A DNA stretch of 64,000 nucleotides from Ryuthela nishihirai (taxonomy: Eukaryota > Arthropoda > Arachnida > Araneae > Heptathelidae). Position 1 is the first letter of the stretch. Every line of letters begins with the position of its first letter. Below are positions 45,444-59,443 of the stretch, piece after piece. The DNA is taken from NCBI GenBank assembly GCA_038380435.1, contig JAWZYU010000127.1:333501-397500 (forward strand), in the 5' to 3' direction. The position numbers and the translations under genes were made by a program. The notes under the pieces were generated by a model. It was not told the origin of the DNA and did no database searches. It was given only the letters and a program-made list of their open reading frames with translations.

Positions 45444-45663
45444 ACCTATTAGATTATCTAAATATTGTTTCAGGATGTTTCTGAAGGGTAAAATAATTCA
45501 TTTATACTACAGAAAATAAATGATCTAAATAAATGCACCAAATTCTGTTTTAAATTTTTAAACGGTAAATAGGTTCCGGAAAAAAACGTGTAAAAAAAAA
45601 ATTCTAAAACAAAACACAGTGCATATGAAAAAATAGAAGATTGGTTCCAGACGTGAAAAAAAA

Positions 45664-46625
45664 AACATACCCCCTCAAGCAGTTGCTTGCCACAGAGATC
45701 TGATAGGAACTTGTCAGTTTATATGCAAGTGTTAGTTTAATTATCTTTATAACTTTAAACACATGAGAGACCAAGACTAACGTATATTGCAGATAAAAAT
45801 GAGGGGAATTCCCAGAACTCAAAGTTACCATTTTTTCTGAATGGTTTCGTAGTTTTTCGATCAAATGGAAAATAAAATGCATTAAAATGTTGAGTTGTTT
45901 TACCTCTGAGAGGCTCTTTCTTACACACCATGGGCTAAATGGCCATGCCACATGGACCCCGAAGGCTCAGAGAAGGTTGGGGGATGGGACCCACTTGAAT
46001 AGCTGTTGTGAGACAGATGGTAGTCTCCCGTCAAGGCCATCCAGTGTGTTCTTTAAAGTACACAGGGTATGGTACTTTTTTGAAAACCATGGGCTAAATG
46101 GCCATGCCACATGGATCCCGAAGGCTCAGAGAAGGTTGGTGGAGGGTCCTCACTGGAACAGCTGTTGGGAGACAGATGGTAGCCTCCCGTCAAGGACATC
46201 CAGCGTGTTCTTTAACGTAAACAGGGTATGGTACATTTTTGCAAACCATGGGCTAAATGGCCAGGTCACATGGACCCCGAAGGCTCAGAGAAAGTTGGGG
46301 GAGGCTAAACAGCTGTTGTGAGACAGATGATAGCCTCCCGTCAAGGCCACCCAGCGTGTTCTTTAACGTAAACAGGGTATGGTACTTTTTTTGCAAACCA
46401 TGGGTTAAATGGCCATGCCATATGGACCCCGAAGGCTCAGAGAAGGTTGGGGGAGGGTCCTCACTGGAACAGCTGTTGGGAGACAGATCATAGGCTCCCG
46501 GCAAAGCCATGCAACGTGTTCTTTAACGTGCACAGTGTATGGCTTTTCCGCACACGGGGACACGGCCTAAGATCCCATCCGACGGATGGTGACACGGCCT
46601 AAGATCCATCCGACGGCCTTTCCAA
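45664..46625 (-). repeat. SINE-B scrap and SINE-A tandem array (unit 2)
   Basis: SINE-B scrap at 45664-45727, then the four-unit SINE-A 3'-half array at 45897-46625. Unit number and boundaries equal those at 32290, so this array is older than the tandem duplication. Confidence 0.82.
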
Positions 46626-46636
46626 GTTTATCGATT

Positions 46637-49600
46637 AGTAGAACTAATGGTTGGGCGAGGAAAAAAATTCTTTGCTTAATTTTTGATTTCTTCATTTTCG
46701 TATTTGTCGTTACAGTAGGCGTAGAAATATATCTATATCGTAAATGATCAAACGGCAGTTTTTTTTTATGTACAGGTTTTCACATCTATTTGACCCATTA
46801 CCGCCTGTCTGGATAGCCTTCTACAAAAAGAGCGAAAATAGATATGCCTAAACAAGCAATTCCATTCATTGGTTTAAGATAACTTAAAGTTAATTTATTT
46901 TAATAACATTCAAAATAATTTACTTATTAAGATTTTATTTAAATGTTCCGGAATATTTTAAAAATATTTCAAATAACTAGCAGTTAATATTTTAGGATTA
47001 GAAATTCTTTTTGATTTACACACTTTGTTTCTGAAATATATTGTAAAAATTAAAGTGGGAACATTGGACATTCTCATTCTACTGGGTGACGTCACTTCCG
47101 TGTTTTCGCGATATCGTTTGTAATCCTTATTTAACCGCTGTATTCTTCTAGTAATTTAACTTTTAATTTATATTCACACGTTATAGTTTTTATTCTGAGG
47201 AAGTCATACAATCTGTAGCTGAATTTCTTATCACTGTGGTAAATAATAATTATTGATGACACATTTGAAATTTCGGTACGAGAATAGATAGTTTCGTCGC
47301 TGCAGTGTAAAATTTTACCTTTAGGCCTTTGTAATTACTTTAGGAGTTATTTGTTTCGCAGAGTTGCCTGGTATAGCTCTGTGCTGTCCAACTGCTTCTT
47401 CGGCTCTGTCATCCAAAGATTATTATCAGGAGCTAACTGATCCTTTACACGTTTATTAAGCTCTCTATAATGTTTTCTATTAGAATTAATATTGATTCAG
47501 GACATTCCTGTAGTTCTTTCTTTCTAAAATAAACTCAAGTGCCTTGTCACTCGGATAATTATGCGTCCTCTGTTTCATTTTACGTAACAGAGTACTGTTA
47601 GTTTCCACAAAAGTCTATTTTAGGTGGTCACATTTTTCCTGAACTTAAGTAGCAAGCAAACCACGACTGTCATAATGAGTAAGTAACCTATCATGATAAG
47701 ATGTACTCTAATTAGGTCTTTCACAGCTTCATAATTAAAGGTAAATTTTTTAACCTTAACACAACACTTCTTAAGTTTCAAACGCAGAACGCTTTTAACA
47801 AGATAATGGTCAGATCCAATTTCAGCTTCCGAATATGACCTGTTCTTTGTAACAGTAGTAGTCCATTTGCTGTTAATTAATATATAATCTACAAAGTTCT
47901 TATGCAGCCTATGAGATGAAACCCACGTGTACTTATGTATGTCGCGGTGTTTGTAATAAGTGTTAGTTATTGTAAAACCATTGAAGTTAACATTGACATT
48001 GACGTCACGAAGAACAAGGGTAACATCTCATTTCTTCACAGAATTCGAAATACCTTGAAGTTGTCTGTAAAACCTATTTTCTCATCGTCATTCAAAGTGG
48101 TGGCATAACAGTAGATAAGTTTGAAGTCCTTAACCCTTGTCCGTAATTTTGCTGTAAACAACCTTTCATTAATATCCTAGAAGAGCATCACTAGCGTGTC
48201 ACGCCTTGGTGATGTTTATTCTCTTTCTTCACCGAAAATTTAAGAATCCGAAAAACTTTTGAAAGAGGTACTAGGTTAAAAGGAATGCATCTTATTTCTC
48301 GTCTATAATTTTTAGTAAATTTGGTATACAAGATATCGAAAAATATAAGTGCGGAAGAGGAAACAAACCCCTCTGTTGGGAATACGAAACAATGTAAATG
48401 TCACTTCCTCCGGATTGTGTAAACAATGCATTCTGAAACGTCACTCTCCGATGTCATTCGCCTCTTATTGAATTCGTCCAACGTTTTTGTCGCTGTTCCA
48501 TTAGTCGCGTTAGCTATTAAAATATGGCGAACAAGTCATCCTATTTTGAGGGTTTGTAGTTATCAGAGCTTTGCCTATCGCGAACAGATTCGAGTATAAT
48601 AAGGAGGCATAGACAAGGTCTTTGCGGTTGATAAATAACGTCAGCCTGTCCTTCCGTAACTTAGAACTCTGGTGGTCGAAAAGTTTCAGCTAAAGCCAGT
48701 TAAATAATATTCGTGAAGTGTTTGTGGTTCTTTTATATTTTCCTTCAGGTAAGTAATTTTGTAGTGAATAATTAGTTAAGAGTATAGGTAATCCAATTCT
48801 ACAGTTTTTAGCCTAAGAGCTATGAAATTTCGGACGGTTTCGAACCAACAAATAGTACGCAGCACATTATTCTGATTATGGGACATAAAATTGATAGCTA
48901 ACCGCTATTTGACGGTGTCGACCACTTTATTTTGGCTCGTCATACGGACATTATTCATTTCCTATGCTTTTGACGTACCCTACGGAACGTCAACAGAATT
49001 TCCTTGTTATGCCAGTGAGAAACGTTACTTGGAAGCTCTAAAATATGCATTTAATGGAAAAATGTCACTGATGATAAATTAAAGATCATAATCAAATATT
49101 TTTTTTTAAATATAGGTTTTAAAAAATATTGTTTTAGTTATATAAAAATATTGTTTAGTCTTCAGTGGTATGCCAGTGAGAAACTGGAATTATTATTTCA
49201 GCAGGTAAATTAGAATTAGAAATCCTATCGCGAAAACAAGGACATGACGTCATCTATCGTATGTCCAAGTGTTGCCACCATAATTTCTATAAGATCTTTC
49301 AAAACCAAAGTATGTATAAATCGAAAAGAATTTCTAATCCTAAAATATTAACTGGTAGTTATTTCCTTTTTTTAATTTTGGTAAATATTTTTATAGTATT
49401 CTGAAATATTTAAATAAAATCTTAATAAGTAAATTATTTTCAATGTTATTAAAAATAAATTAACTTTAAGTTATCTTAAACCAATGAATGGAATTGCTTG
49501 TTCAGGCAAAGTTTTGTTAGTTATATATTTATCGCCACGTTGACATTTCTTGGGCTCGTTACGTCACCCTATCAGCTGGATATATCTGTTGCGAATATTA

Positions 49601-49788
49601 GACGTTGGTTTCAAACTTCGTCCACGATAATGGGGAAATACATCTGAAAGCATGTACATAAAAATACTGCCGTTTGATCATTTACGATATAGAACTATTT
49701 ATACGCATACTGTAACGACGAATGGCGAAATGAAAAATTAAGCAAAGATATTTTTTTTTCCTCGGACAACCATTAGTCCTACTGACCG
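46637..49788. mobile_element. Large foldback element, copy 2
   Basis: Paralogue of 33022-36467, with inner TGACGTCA sites at 47087-47094 and 49245-49252, a trapped LINE fragment at 47370-48215 and repeat units at 49000-49200. It lacks most of the extra segment in the right arm (about 300 bases) found in copy 1. Confidence 0.7.
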
Positions 49789-50217
49789 AGCCGAAATGAA
49801 AGGGGTGGTTTGTGGTCGACAGCGACAAATAGCGTTTAACTATAAAATTTATAACTCATAATCAGATTAATCTGCTGTACAGTAGCTCTCGGTTGAAATT
49901 TCATAACTCTCGTGCTAAAAAGTGTAAAATTACATTACCTCTAACTGTAAATTAATTATTCACTACAAAGTTACTTACCTGAAAGAATTTATAAACGAAC
50001 CACCAACACTTTATGAATATTATTAAACTTGATTCACCTGATATTTTTTCGAACAGCAGAATGGTGGTTTAGAGAAGGGCATAGGGAATACAGTCCGTGT
50101 GTATTTTTTAATCGCATAGACCTTGCCAATGATTGCTTATTACACTGTAATGTGTTCCCGGGTACGCAAAGGTCCGAAAATCTCAAAAAAAAAAATAAAA
50201 TAAAAACTCAAATTATA

Positions 50218-52780
50218 TCAATTATTATTCGCCAATCTATAATTATTCGTACGGGCAACATGGCGAAACCAAGGGAGTCTCTCTCTACAAAATATGCTGC
50301 TTAAAGGAGGTTGCAAACTCCTTTGCCTAACCTGATCATTAGTTACAAAGTTGAAGCACCTAATGCCCAAGATACTGCGTATGCATCTGTAATGAAAAGC
50401 ATCTAGTTTCCTCTTATCTTGTTTACAACCCGGCAGCAATCGCTATTCGTGTGTTAATCTCATGCCGCACATCACCATTATCTGTTACATAGCTCCGAAG
50501 ATAATTAAACTGTGATACCTGCTCAAGACTACAACCATTCAGATTAACTGAATCACAGCCTGCCTGACCAATTTTCATCACTTTAGTTTTCTCTCTGTTT
50601 ATAACCAAACTTACTCTACTTCCAGTCTCATCAACAGCTCGAATGAAAGAGTTCATCTCATCAACATCTTTTGCCAAAAGGGCTAAATCATCAGCCTAAT
50701 CTATATCAGAAATTTTCGTATCTCCAGTCCATTAAAGGTCAAAATCTTTCCCTTGAAGTGAATTTCGCATAACATAATCAATAACCAATCTAAAGATAAA
50801 AGGCGACAAAATGCACTCTTGTCGAACAGCAGAAGTAATGCTAAAGCAATTGCTACAAGCCTTACAAGCTTTCACACACGACTCAGTGTTATTATAGAGA
50901 GTTTTCAGTATGTTAACTAACTTGTCAGGTATACCATATGATCTCACAATCAAGTACAAATCATGACGATCAACAGAGTCGAAAGCCTTTTTGAAATCAA
51001 CAGAGCTACCAACCAAAGGTTTCGGAAACTCTAAACATTTCTGAAGAATCTGCGTAAGTGAAAATATCTGATCCACACATCCCTTACCTCTTTCTGAATG
51101 CACATTGCTCATAACGCAATTGCCTGTCAACCAGATTCTTAATTCTATTAAGCACAATCATGGAAAGAACTTTACCTGGAACAGAGAGTAGGCTGATACC
51201 CCTATAGTTATCACAAGAACTGCAATTACGTTTCTTGAAAATTGGGATAACAATAGCTCTGGTAAAATTCTTAGGAACGATGCCTTTATCATAAAAGATA
51301 TTCAGAATTTCAGTCATCCAAGTGGTAACCGAAACATTCCCAGTTCTGAGCATTTCTGTAGTAATTTTGTCTACCCCTGGGGATTTATGAGGTTTAAGTT
51401 TAGAAACATCCAAAATAAATTCAAATTGTCTTATAGGGCCAACATTAAAGGCATCAATGCATGTATCATCATTCGAAAAAATGATGAAGAACTAACCGCA
51501 TTGTTTAGAACATCACTGAAATGCTCAGCCCATCTAGCCATGAGAGAATCCTCACCTTCTATAACCTTAGCTTGTTTATCCTTCAATCCCTGTATACCTG
51601 TCCGTTTTTTACCACACAAAACATTAACTATCTGGTACAGCTCTCTGGTGTTGTGCTGTCTAACTGCTTCCTCGGCTTGTCAGCGAAACCATCATGCCAA
51701 AGATTCTTATCAGCAGCTAACTGATCTTTTACACGTTTATTAAGTTCTCTGTAATGCTTTCTATTAGGACTAGTAGGGTATTGATCAAGGACATTCCTGA
51801 AGTTCTTTCTTTCGAAAATAAGCTCAAGTGCCTTATCACTCAAATAATTCTGCCTCCATTGTTCCTTTTTTCCTAAAAGAGTACTGTTAGTGTCCAAAAA
51901 AGTCTGTTTAAAGTGGTCCCATTCATCCTCAACTTCAGTAGTAAGCATACCATGACTGTCATAATGACTAAGTAACCTATCATGGTAAGCTTTGGCTATA
52001 ACTGGGTCTTTCAGAGCTTTAGTATTAAAAGTAAATTTTTTAACCCTAGCACAACATTTTTTAAGTTTAAGTTGCAAGACACTTTTAAGAAGGTAATGGT
52101 CAGATCCAATTTTAGCTCCCCTATATGACCTGGTATTCCTAACAGAACTAGCCCATTTGCTGTTAATTAATATATAATCAATCATATTCTTATGCAGCCC
52201 ATCGGATGAAACCCATGTGTACTTATGTATGTCGTGGTGTTTGTAATAAGTGTTAGTTATTCTGAATCCATTGAGTTTACTTACCTGTAGGAGACGTTGC
52301 CCATTGCCATTGCAGCTACCGATGCCAAAAGGGCCAATTACCCCTCCCGAAAGGTCAGAGTTAGTACCAACTTTGACATTCCTAAGTCTCCCTAGTCCCT
52401 CTTTGACAAGAGAAATTTAAAGTTTTCTTTTTATGAATCTGACCTTTATCTGTCCATTTGCTCTCTTGCAAGCCGAGAATATCTAAATTACAATGGTGGA
52501 ATTCTTGTGTGAGAACATTAAGAGAGTAAGCTCTGTGCAGAGTCCTCACATTCCAACTACCTATGGAGAGAAAATGGTTAGTGGGATGTTTAAAGAAACT
52601 ATGTTTATTGAGAGAGGGAATGCCGACAATATCAAACAGCCCCCTAATCGCAGACATGGGGCAAATACCCTTTCCCCCACCACTAAAGGCTCAAGTCATG
52701 TACACTGGAAGACTTCCTCCAATGTAGAATTTGACGATGCCAATAGAAGCAAAGAGTTCAGGTGGCTGCGATGACCTCTG
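50218..52780 (-). pseudogene. RTE-clade LINE ORF, broken, copy B
   Basis: It has the same domain order as copy A. Endonuclease N-terminus is 52382-52657 (IGSWNVRTL, ILGLQESKWTD) and endonuclease C-terminus 51628-52185 and beyond. The linker 51431-51619 includes RWAEHFSDVLN. RT is 50732-51413 (PHKSPGVDKITTEML, SVDFKKAFDSVDR) and the C-terminal domain 50218-50677. The xADD box carries the same TAG (50696-50698) as copy A. About 200 bases of the endonuclease are replaced by filler at 52381-52425, and part of the C-terminal domain near 50430 is deleted. It retains the RT segment YLIVRSYG lost in copy A. Confidence 0.92.
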
Positions 52781-54424
52781 CTCAGGATTATCCACCAGCT
52801 GATAAACATATCCTGTGGATCTATTCACTTGGGGCTGTCAACCCACAAACAAAAAGAAAACACAGCGGAAGATTTTCCCTTCACAGAAGCCCACCAGTGC
52901 AGCAAAATCAGGATCCATAATCAAGCTCAGAGCCATATATCTGTCCAGTCCAGTAGGTTTATATGGTCAGCACCAGGACCCTGTGTGGTTGACCACTCCT
53001 CAGCAGGGTAGAAAAAAAAGAAAAGTAGCCATAGTTGTCGAGATCAGTAGGCCACAGTAATCTGGCAGCCCTCCTCTTCTGTTAACTTCCACAACAGAGT
53101 ATCTCTTTTGAAAGGTCCCTCACATTTCCACCCCGCTAACAACACATTGAAATTCTTCTCAATTTACATAAATATCACAACACTTTCAACATAACGAAAA
53201 CTTTAAAACATATTACTATCGACTAAATTAAAACCGTTTTCTCGAATTCTTTAGAATACACCACTGTACAGTATTCATCAGACAAAATCATATTAACTGC
53301 AACATTGCCACCAAATACACCTGAACAGTAGAAATATCAAATACCCTATATATATATACACACACAACATACCGAGAGGAAAAACTAGGGAAAGAAAGTA
53401 CAGCATCATACTTAAAAAAAAAAGAAACCAATCCTGCTATTCTTAAAGAGATATTCTCCAAACCTGAATTAGAAATTTAGAAAACACAGCTCAAAGCAAA
53501 ACTCTATAAATTACACAGATTGAATTATTTTTAAACCTCTTAACAGCAAAGGAAATTAAAAAAAGAATGAACAGTAAACTATATTCAAGTGAGCTACGTA
53601 ACTCATAACTTATGATCATTGCCGCTTCCTTTCTGCTAAACTGTCACTTTACATTATCAGATTTAAACATTATTCGAACATGGAAATTTTTTCTCACCAA
53701 ATATCTACACTTGATAAATAATTTCACCGTGTAATACAGAAAATAATTCACATCAGATCTACATATTATGAAATTCAAATCTTGTAAATAATCTCTCTCA
53801 TATCAACTTCGTCTTACACCTAAAATATGTTCATATTTGCAATAATAACTACACATAAGTTGCTACTTTGACGAAATAATATCATGCACTTCCGGTTATT
53901 GAATAAGCTTTATGCGATATAATTGTTGGAAATTTTAGTATTTCCGGCTACGCGTAGAAGATTAAGCAGAGGTTTTGTTTCCGAATATAAAAAATAGACC
54001 TGGTATTTTAAGACGTATACCTGATTTGAAAACCATATATTGCGATAACAGACGTTATATAGCGAATGGTTAGTCACAGTGAGGTAATTATGAGTTTATA
54101 ATTCAAATAGGAAAGGGGGATATGTTTTCAACAGGATTCTGAATAGAAAGTAGTTGATTATGAATTAATAGAAAGTCTGAAGATTAGATATAACACTACG
54201 ACTTTTAAATTTTTTTTATATTTAGATTATTCATTGTGAATTATCATTGATTATTCATTGTCAATAATTTATTTTGAAATTTTGTGAGGTTTCGTAATTA
54301 GTAGGGTAAATCCGGTCTTGGGATATTAATTCAACGTTACATCATACTGGGCGATCCTTCTCGAGGTTTTCCGAAATGGAATTAAAATTCGAGTTTTGAA
54401 TATCGAAAAAACCTGACATTTGGG
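52781..54424. other. LINE 5' region and AT-rich flank (unit 2)
   Basis: The LINE 5' UTR runs to about 53100. AT-rich non-coding DNA equal to 40086-41400 follows, with small indels (insertion near 53380 and 53900, deletion near 54235). No gene is seen. Confidence 0.55.
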
Positions 54425-55390
54425 TTGTTTCACCTCTGAGCGGCACTGTTTTGTACACCATCGGTTAAATAGTTAGGTCACATGGACGTAGAAGACTCAG
54501 ATACCGTTCGATGCAAATCCATTCCTAATTTTGTATCTTATTACATTACGACGTGCACCTAACTGTGAATTTTCATTTCTGCGCCAAAAGAATAATATGA
54601 ATCTTGAGATTGCTCGCATATATCAAATTTTTTACCGAAAACGACTTTTCAAAAACCGGAATTTCGAAAGCTTTAACTGTTCGTAAAAGTATAAATGGTT
54701 GCTGCCTACGTAAAGCCCTTCCACATCACTAAAATCTCACCCAAAATATATAGAGGAAAAGAATGGTTAGTTCCTCCGTGTATCGTACGAGGGTGAGAAA
54801 AAAAACATCCAGTGGAACAACTCAAAAAAGCTTGCAATGAGAAACTCAAAGTATGCAACTTCCAACTTGTACTACGGCTTCACAATGTTTCATTTATACT
54901 TCTCCGAAACTTTATATAACCATTTTTCTTCTCTGTAGAAAAATAAAAATGCATCTTACGTACCTGAGTTGATCGAAGCATAACATAAAAGTATACCTAA
55001 AATAGCAACATTATTACGATTAAGAATACCAAACCTGCTGGCAACACAACGAAAGAGTACTGGTGACGTCATCTCGGTGTTTTTCCTACTTTATTATTAA
55101 CCCGTATTCACAGGCAGGCAGCACTAATTTTAGCAGATTTAAAAATTTTCATATCCATTTTTTCATATGCACCGTATTGTTTTTTAAAGGTTTATTTTTT
55201 TACACGGTTTTCTCGGGAACCTATCAGGAACAGAATTGGGTGCATTGAATTAATTATTCCTATTGTTTATTAAGAAGGATTTATTTTTTTTTTAAGTTGA
55301 TTGCTTAGCGCGCTTGGCTACTGATGTAAGAGACCTGGGTTCGAACCTAGGGTAAGGAATTAATGTGTTGCTTTTCTGCTCAGGTGCTTA
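54425..55390. mobile_element. SINE-A scrap, TIR right half, SINE-B head (unit 2)
   Basis: Paralogue of 41409-42425. The TIR end TGACGTCATCTCGGTGTTTT is at 55067-55086. The SINE-B head is at 55300-55390. Confidence 0.65.
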
Positions 55391-55599
55391 CTTACGATAG
55401 CAAGAATGCAATGAGTTTAGGTTAATCAGTGACAAATTTGAATCTCAATCAAGTATATATTTTTTTACACGTTTTTGATTTAACACAGATCAGAAAAGAA
55501 ATTTAATTTCGCTATTTACACGATTTATTTTGATGTAACACGGTTGACACGACGCCTTTTTAAAAAACCCCATTTGAATTTAATTCTGAAAAAATTGTT

Positions 55600-55970
55600 T
55601 TACTTCTGAGCGGCACTTTTTTGCACACCATGGGCTAAATGGCCAGGTCACATGGACCCCGAGGCTCAGAGGAGGTTGGGGGAGGGGACCCACTGGAACA
55701 GCTGTTGGGAGACAGATGGTAGCCTCCCGTCAAGGCCATCCAGCGTGTTCTTTAACGTGCACAGGGTATGGCTCTCCCGCACACGGGACCACGGCTTAAC
55801 GTCCCATCCGACGGACGGCGGCCTTTCGAAGCACATCGGTGTCCCCTATTGACCGTGGGCAGGGCGGGGAGTTATGCGGAGATAAATCTCAACGCTGACC
55901 CAGCTGGGACTCGAACCTGGGAACTACAGATTACGAGCCTGGCGCGCTACCGACTGAGCCATCCCCGTCC
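55600..55970 (-). mobile_element. SINE-A at end of tandem unit 2
   Basis: This is a complete copy with well-kept boxes. Its head abuts a 5S sequence (from 55972) with no spacer. Confidence 0.9.
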
Positions 55971-55971
55971 C

Positions 55972-56185
55972 ATCAACGGCCATAGCAAGTTGAACACACT
56001 GGTTCTCGTCTGATCCCCGAGGTTAAGCTTTGGGCGCGGTCAGTACTTGGGAGGGTGAGAACATGGAAACACCGCGTGCAGTTGGCAGTTTTTTTTCGTA
56101 TGCGCTGTTACTCCTAAAATATTGGTCTACGTTATTCTACGTTGGTTGTCGGGTTCGAATACATTTTTAGTAAATAAATAAATGA
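55972..56185 (+). mobile_element. 5S-rRNA-headed repeat, full head, mutated
   Basis: The head runs from ATCAACGGCCATAGCAAGTT to GTGCAGTTGGCA (56087). It lacks four bases after GGTTAAGC and has a damaged C-box flank (GTGAGAACATGGAAAC for GTGACCACCTGGGAAC). A T-run follows, then the conserved tail (GCGCTGTTACTCCTAAAATA) ending ATTTTTAGTAAATAAATAAA. As rRNA it would be defective. Confidence 0.82.
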
Positions 56186-57065
56186 AGAATTAAAGCGTTC
56201 ACAGAATAGTTTTGGTTACGAAACCTGCAACGTTTCTAGGTTGTTTAGCGAATGGACTCTCTGCAGACAGAACGTAAAAATAAAAGATTATATTTCTCGG
56301 GGTTGCAGATATATTTCGCCCACTGTTTCAGAAAGTAGAAGTGCATAATTTTTTTTTTAATATTCGATAGAAACACGTGAAATATAAAGAAATATTTAAA
56401 GTTGTATTGAAATATAGTTATAGAAAAATGTTCATTTCCTTCTGGCCCTATATTACCGTTTGTATTATAATTATATGTAAATGTTCCTTACTAACGACTT
56501 GATTTAAACATCAGATTTACCGAATATGGAGAGATTAGCGTTCACACTGAGAATATAAGGAAAGAATAATGTTAGTTTATTTCCACCGAAGGTGTTGCCA
56601 CTGGAAATGGTGTAATGAGACATTTAAAAGTTAAGAATGAAAATAGCGAATAGAATCTATATATGTAAGGTACTAATTTTAGACTCTAATCAGAGTATAC
56701 TGGCAATACTCGACACGTTCGAAATGCCAATTCAACTTTTTCCACCTGTGAATGACATCCAGCGTGTTGTTCAATACAGGGTATGGATGTCTGACGTACA
56801 CGGGATCTCGTACGAGCTTCGATTTGAACCTAAATTCGCAATTCTTTGCTTTCCGAATATGTAGTATTTAGTAATTTTTTTTTTATTTTGTGGTGGAAAG
56901 TAAACGAAGTGGGTTACTCTTATGGAGAGCAGCATTACCTGCTTAACGAGTTTTCATGTGACATGGAACCTGTTGCATTCGGCCCTCAATTCATGTTCCT
57001 AAGATTTGACAGAAGCTGGGCATCATGTAGGTAAAAAAATAAATAAACTTTTATTTGGGGGCTGG
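56186..57065. other. Spacer, partly duplicated from 21-22 kb
   Basis: No gene. 56640-57040 matches 21640-22510 in inverse with gaps; the rest is AT-rich and unique in the window. Confidence 0.5.
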
Positions 57066-57318
57066 AAGAGCTGTTGGGAGGGATGGAAGCTTGCCGTCAA
57101 GCGTGTTCTTTGACGTGTATAAGGTATGGCTGTCCTGCACACGGGCCAAAGGCTTAACGTACCTTCTGACGGACGGCGGCTTTTCCAAGCCCATCGGTGT
57201 CCTCTACTGACAGTGGGAAGGGTGGGGAATTTTGCCTAGATAAATAAATCTGAACCAGCAAAGTCTCAAACCTCGGAACTAAAGATTACGAGCCTGGCGC
57301 GCTACCGACTGAGCCCCC
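57066..57318 (-). mobile_element. SINE-A, internally deleted
   Basis: Scraps of the 3' half are joined to the middle and the head. The B-box region is damaged (AGTCTCAAACCTC), and the head ends in a 14-base C run at 57316. Confidence 0.7.
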
Positions 57319-57412
57319 CCCCCCCCCGTGTTTTTAGTTTCTATTTGAAATGCTATGAAACAGATATCATCTTGGCGATGAATTAATTTCTGGAATTGGA
57401 TGTCTCCACGGT

Positions 57413-57793
57413 TGGGTTGTTTTACCTCTGAGCGGCACTCTTTTGCACACCATGGGCTAAATGGGCAGGTCACATTGACCCCGAAGGCTCAGAGAAGGTT
57501 GGGGGAGGGGACCCACTGGAACAGCTGTTGGGAGACAGGTGTTAGCCTCCCGTCAAGGTCATCCAGCGTGTTTTTTAACGTGCACAGGGTATGGCTCTGC
57601 CGCACACGGGGCCACGGCTTAACGTCCTATTCGACGGACGGCGGCCTTTCAAAGCCCATCGGTGTCCCCTACTGACCGTGGGCAGGGCGGGGAATTTTGC
57701 GGAGAAAAATGTGAACGCTGAACCAGCTGGGACTAGAACCTGGGAACTACAGATTACGAGCCTGGCGCGCTACCGACTGGCCCACTCCACCCC
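57413..57793 (-). mobile_element. SINE-A with 12-bp TSD, start of unit 3
   Basis: It is flanked by TGTCTCCACGGT at 57401-57412 and 57794-57805. This shows the original insertion event of the SINE that begins each tandem unit. In units 1 and 2 only the right-hand duplication remains. Confidence 0.92.
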
Positions 57794-57805
57794 TGTCTCC
57801 ACGGT

Positions 57806-59310
57806 GTCAGATTGTTAATAAAACCAGTGAAGTTTGATAATTAAATTAATCAATCCCAGTTATTTAAGCTGAAACGTTATAGTGGAATTGTATGTAATTT
57901 TCGGCTTTGATATTAAATTGCATTCGTATATTTTAAATATTAACGTTTCTGAAATATTATAATATTACTATTAATCGTTGCTAACTGTAGTTCGATTCTT
58001 GTGTAGGTAAAATTTACGTGGTGTATGAACTTTATTCTAAATATACGTAATAAAATATATTATGGAAAAGTAGAAATGAATTGAGAGTAAAATTTGACAC
58101 CGAAGTGAAAGCGAATATATGGTTGCTATCGTAACTAAGGGCGCCACGTGTGAAGCTATCTAGGTGCACGTGCCATTGTAACATATTTGACCAATCGTAG
58201 AAGAGGAACACGAACAACCGTTGGGGAAGGCGGGAAGAAGCAGATATTTCATTAGAAACAAAATTAACGCCACCTAGAGGAATTTATTTCATTTAGCAAT
58301 AATTGTATGTGTGAATTTAATTAAGTACATAAGTTATATTTATGCATTCATGTTTCAAAACTTTAATGAACACTATTTGAATATTACCACATATAGTATG
58401 TTGGAATATAAATTTAGGACAGTTTTTTGGGTGAGGGGATATGTGAATTTTTTTTTTGTTACAGTTCAACTTATTTGGACTTTGGACCTCAAATTACGTT
58501 TGATAATTAACAGACATTAGAAACAGTATTTTATTTTACTACTTCAACTGATGCAGTATTTAATTAGTAACGCAAGTTGAGATGTTTAATAGCAGCGATA
58601 TCTGTTTATTTAGTCTGAAACCCTAAGAGGAACAAGTTTAAAGGAAGGGAGAATGGAATAAGTTGCCTTTTATTGGGGAAAGCGATAAATATGTTTCCGT
58701 TTTCATTTCTATTTAAGTACGTAACTCATAAAGAATCCTCAGCGTTGAGATTTATCTCCGCCAAACAAAAGTTTATCTCGGCCTTCCCACGGTCTGTACT
58801 GGACACCGATAGGCTTGGATATAAAATTATCCATAACAGCAACATAATTTTAACGAATTTCTGTTTTACAGACTACACAGGGATTATGTGCTTCGCCGAG
58901 GAGTCATTTCATACCCTAAACATTTAACCTCTAATGATTATTTTATTTCCTAATCCAAAGAGGCTTAACGTGTTAGGGAAAAGAGTGAAAATATCTTCCT
59001 AAATATAATAAAGGAATAAAAATAACACCCCCTCAAGCAGCTGCTTGCAACAGCGATGTTTCTCCGCAATAGTCGAAGGTCTGTGAGGGTGGTGACACCT
59101 TTAATTACTTTAATACGCCATATAGAAGATATGCGTTTGGTTGGGTTATCTCTGAACGGTAGTTATTTGCACACAAGGGTGTAAATGGCGACGTCATAAA
59201 GAACCAGAGGGATCAGTTTAGGTTGCGGGAAGGTGATCGAATGGAAGAGCTGTTATGAGACAGATGGTAACCTCCCATCCAACGTTTTATTTAACCTGCA
59301 CGGGTAGGAT
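57806..59310. repeat. Partial third tandem unit
   Basis: Matches 29375-31070 and 43000-44690, with a deletion of about 400 bases near 58495 and several small indels. It includes a SINE-A scrap at 58738-58820, a SINE-B piece at 59025-59100 and a SINE-A relic at 59135-59310. It then departs into the hAT-like region. Confidence 0.75.
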
Positions 59311-59443
59311 ATATACAGAATTTCTACACTATTTTCTTGTGGTTTTTATCAGTTTTTATTCTAACATTTTTAAGATTTTGCGACATTTTGGTATTTTTTT
59401 GTCTTCTACTATTGGCTCCTTGAACTTTATATATATAATAGAG

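Noticed and set aside
45887..46321. A 144-codon frame with internal repeats
   Set aside because: The repeats are the tandem SINE-A units; the period happens to keep frame.
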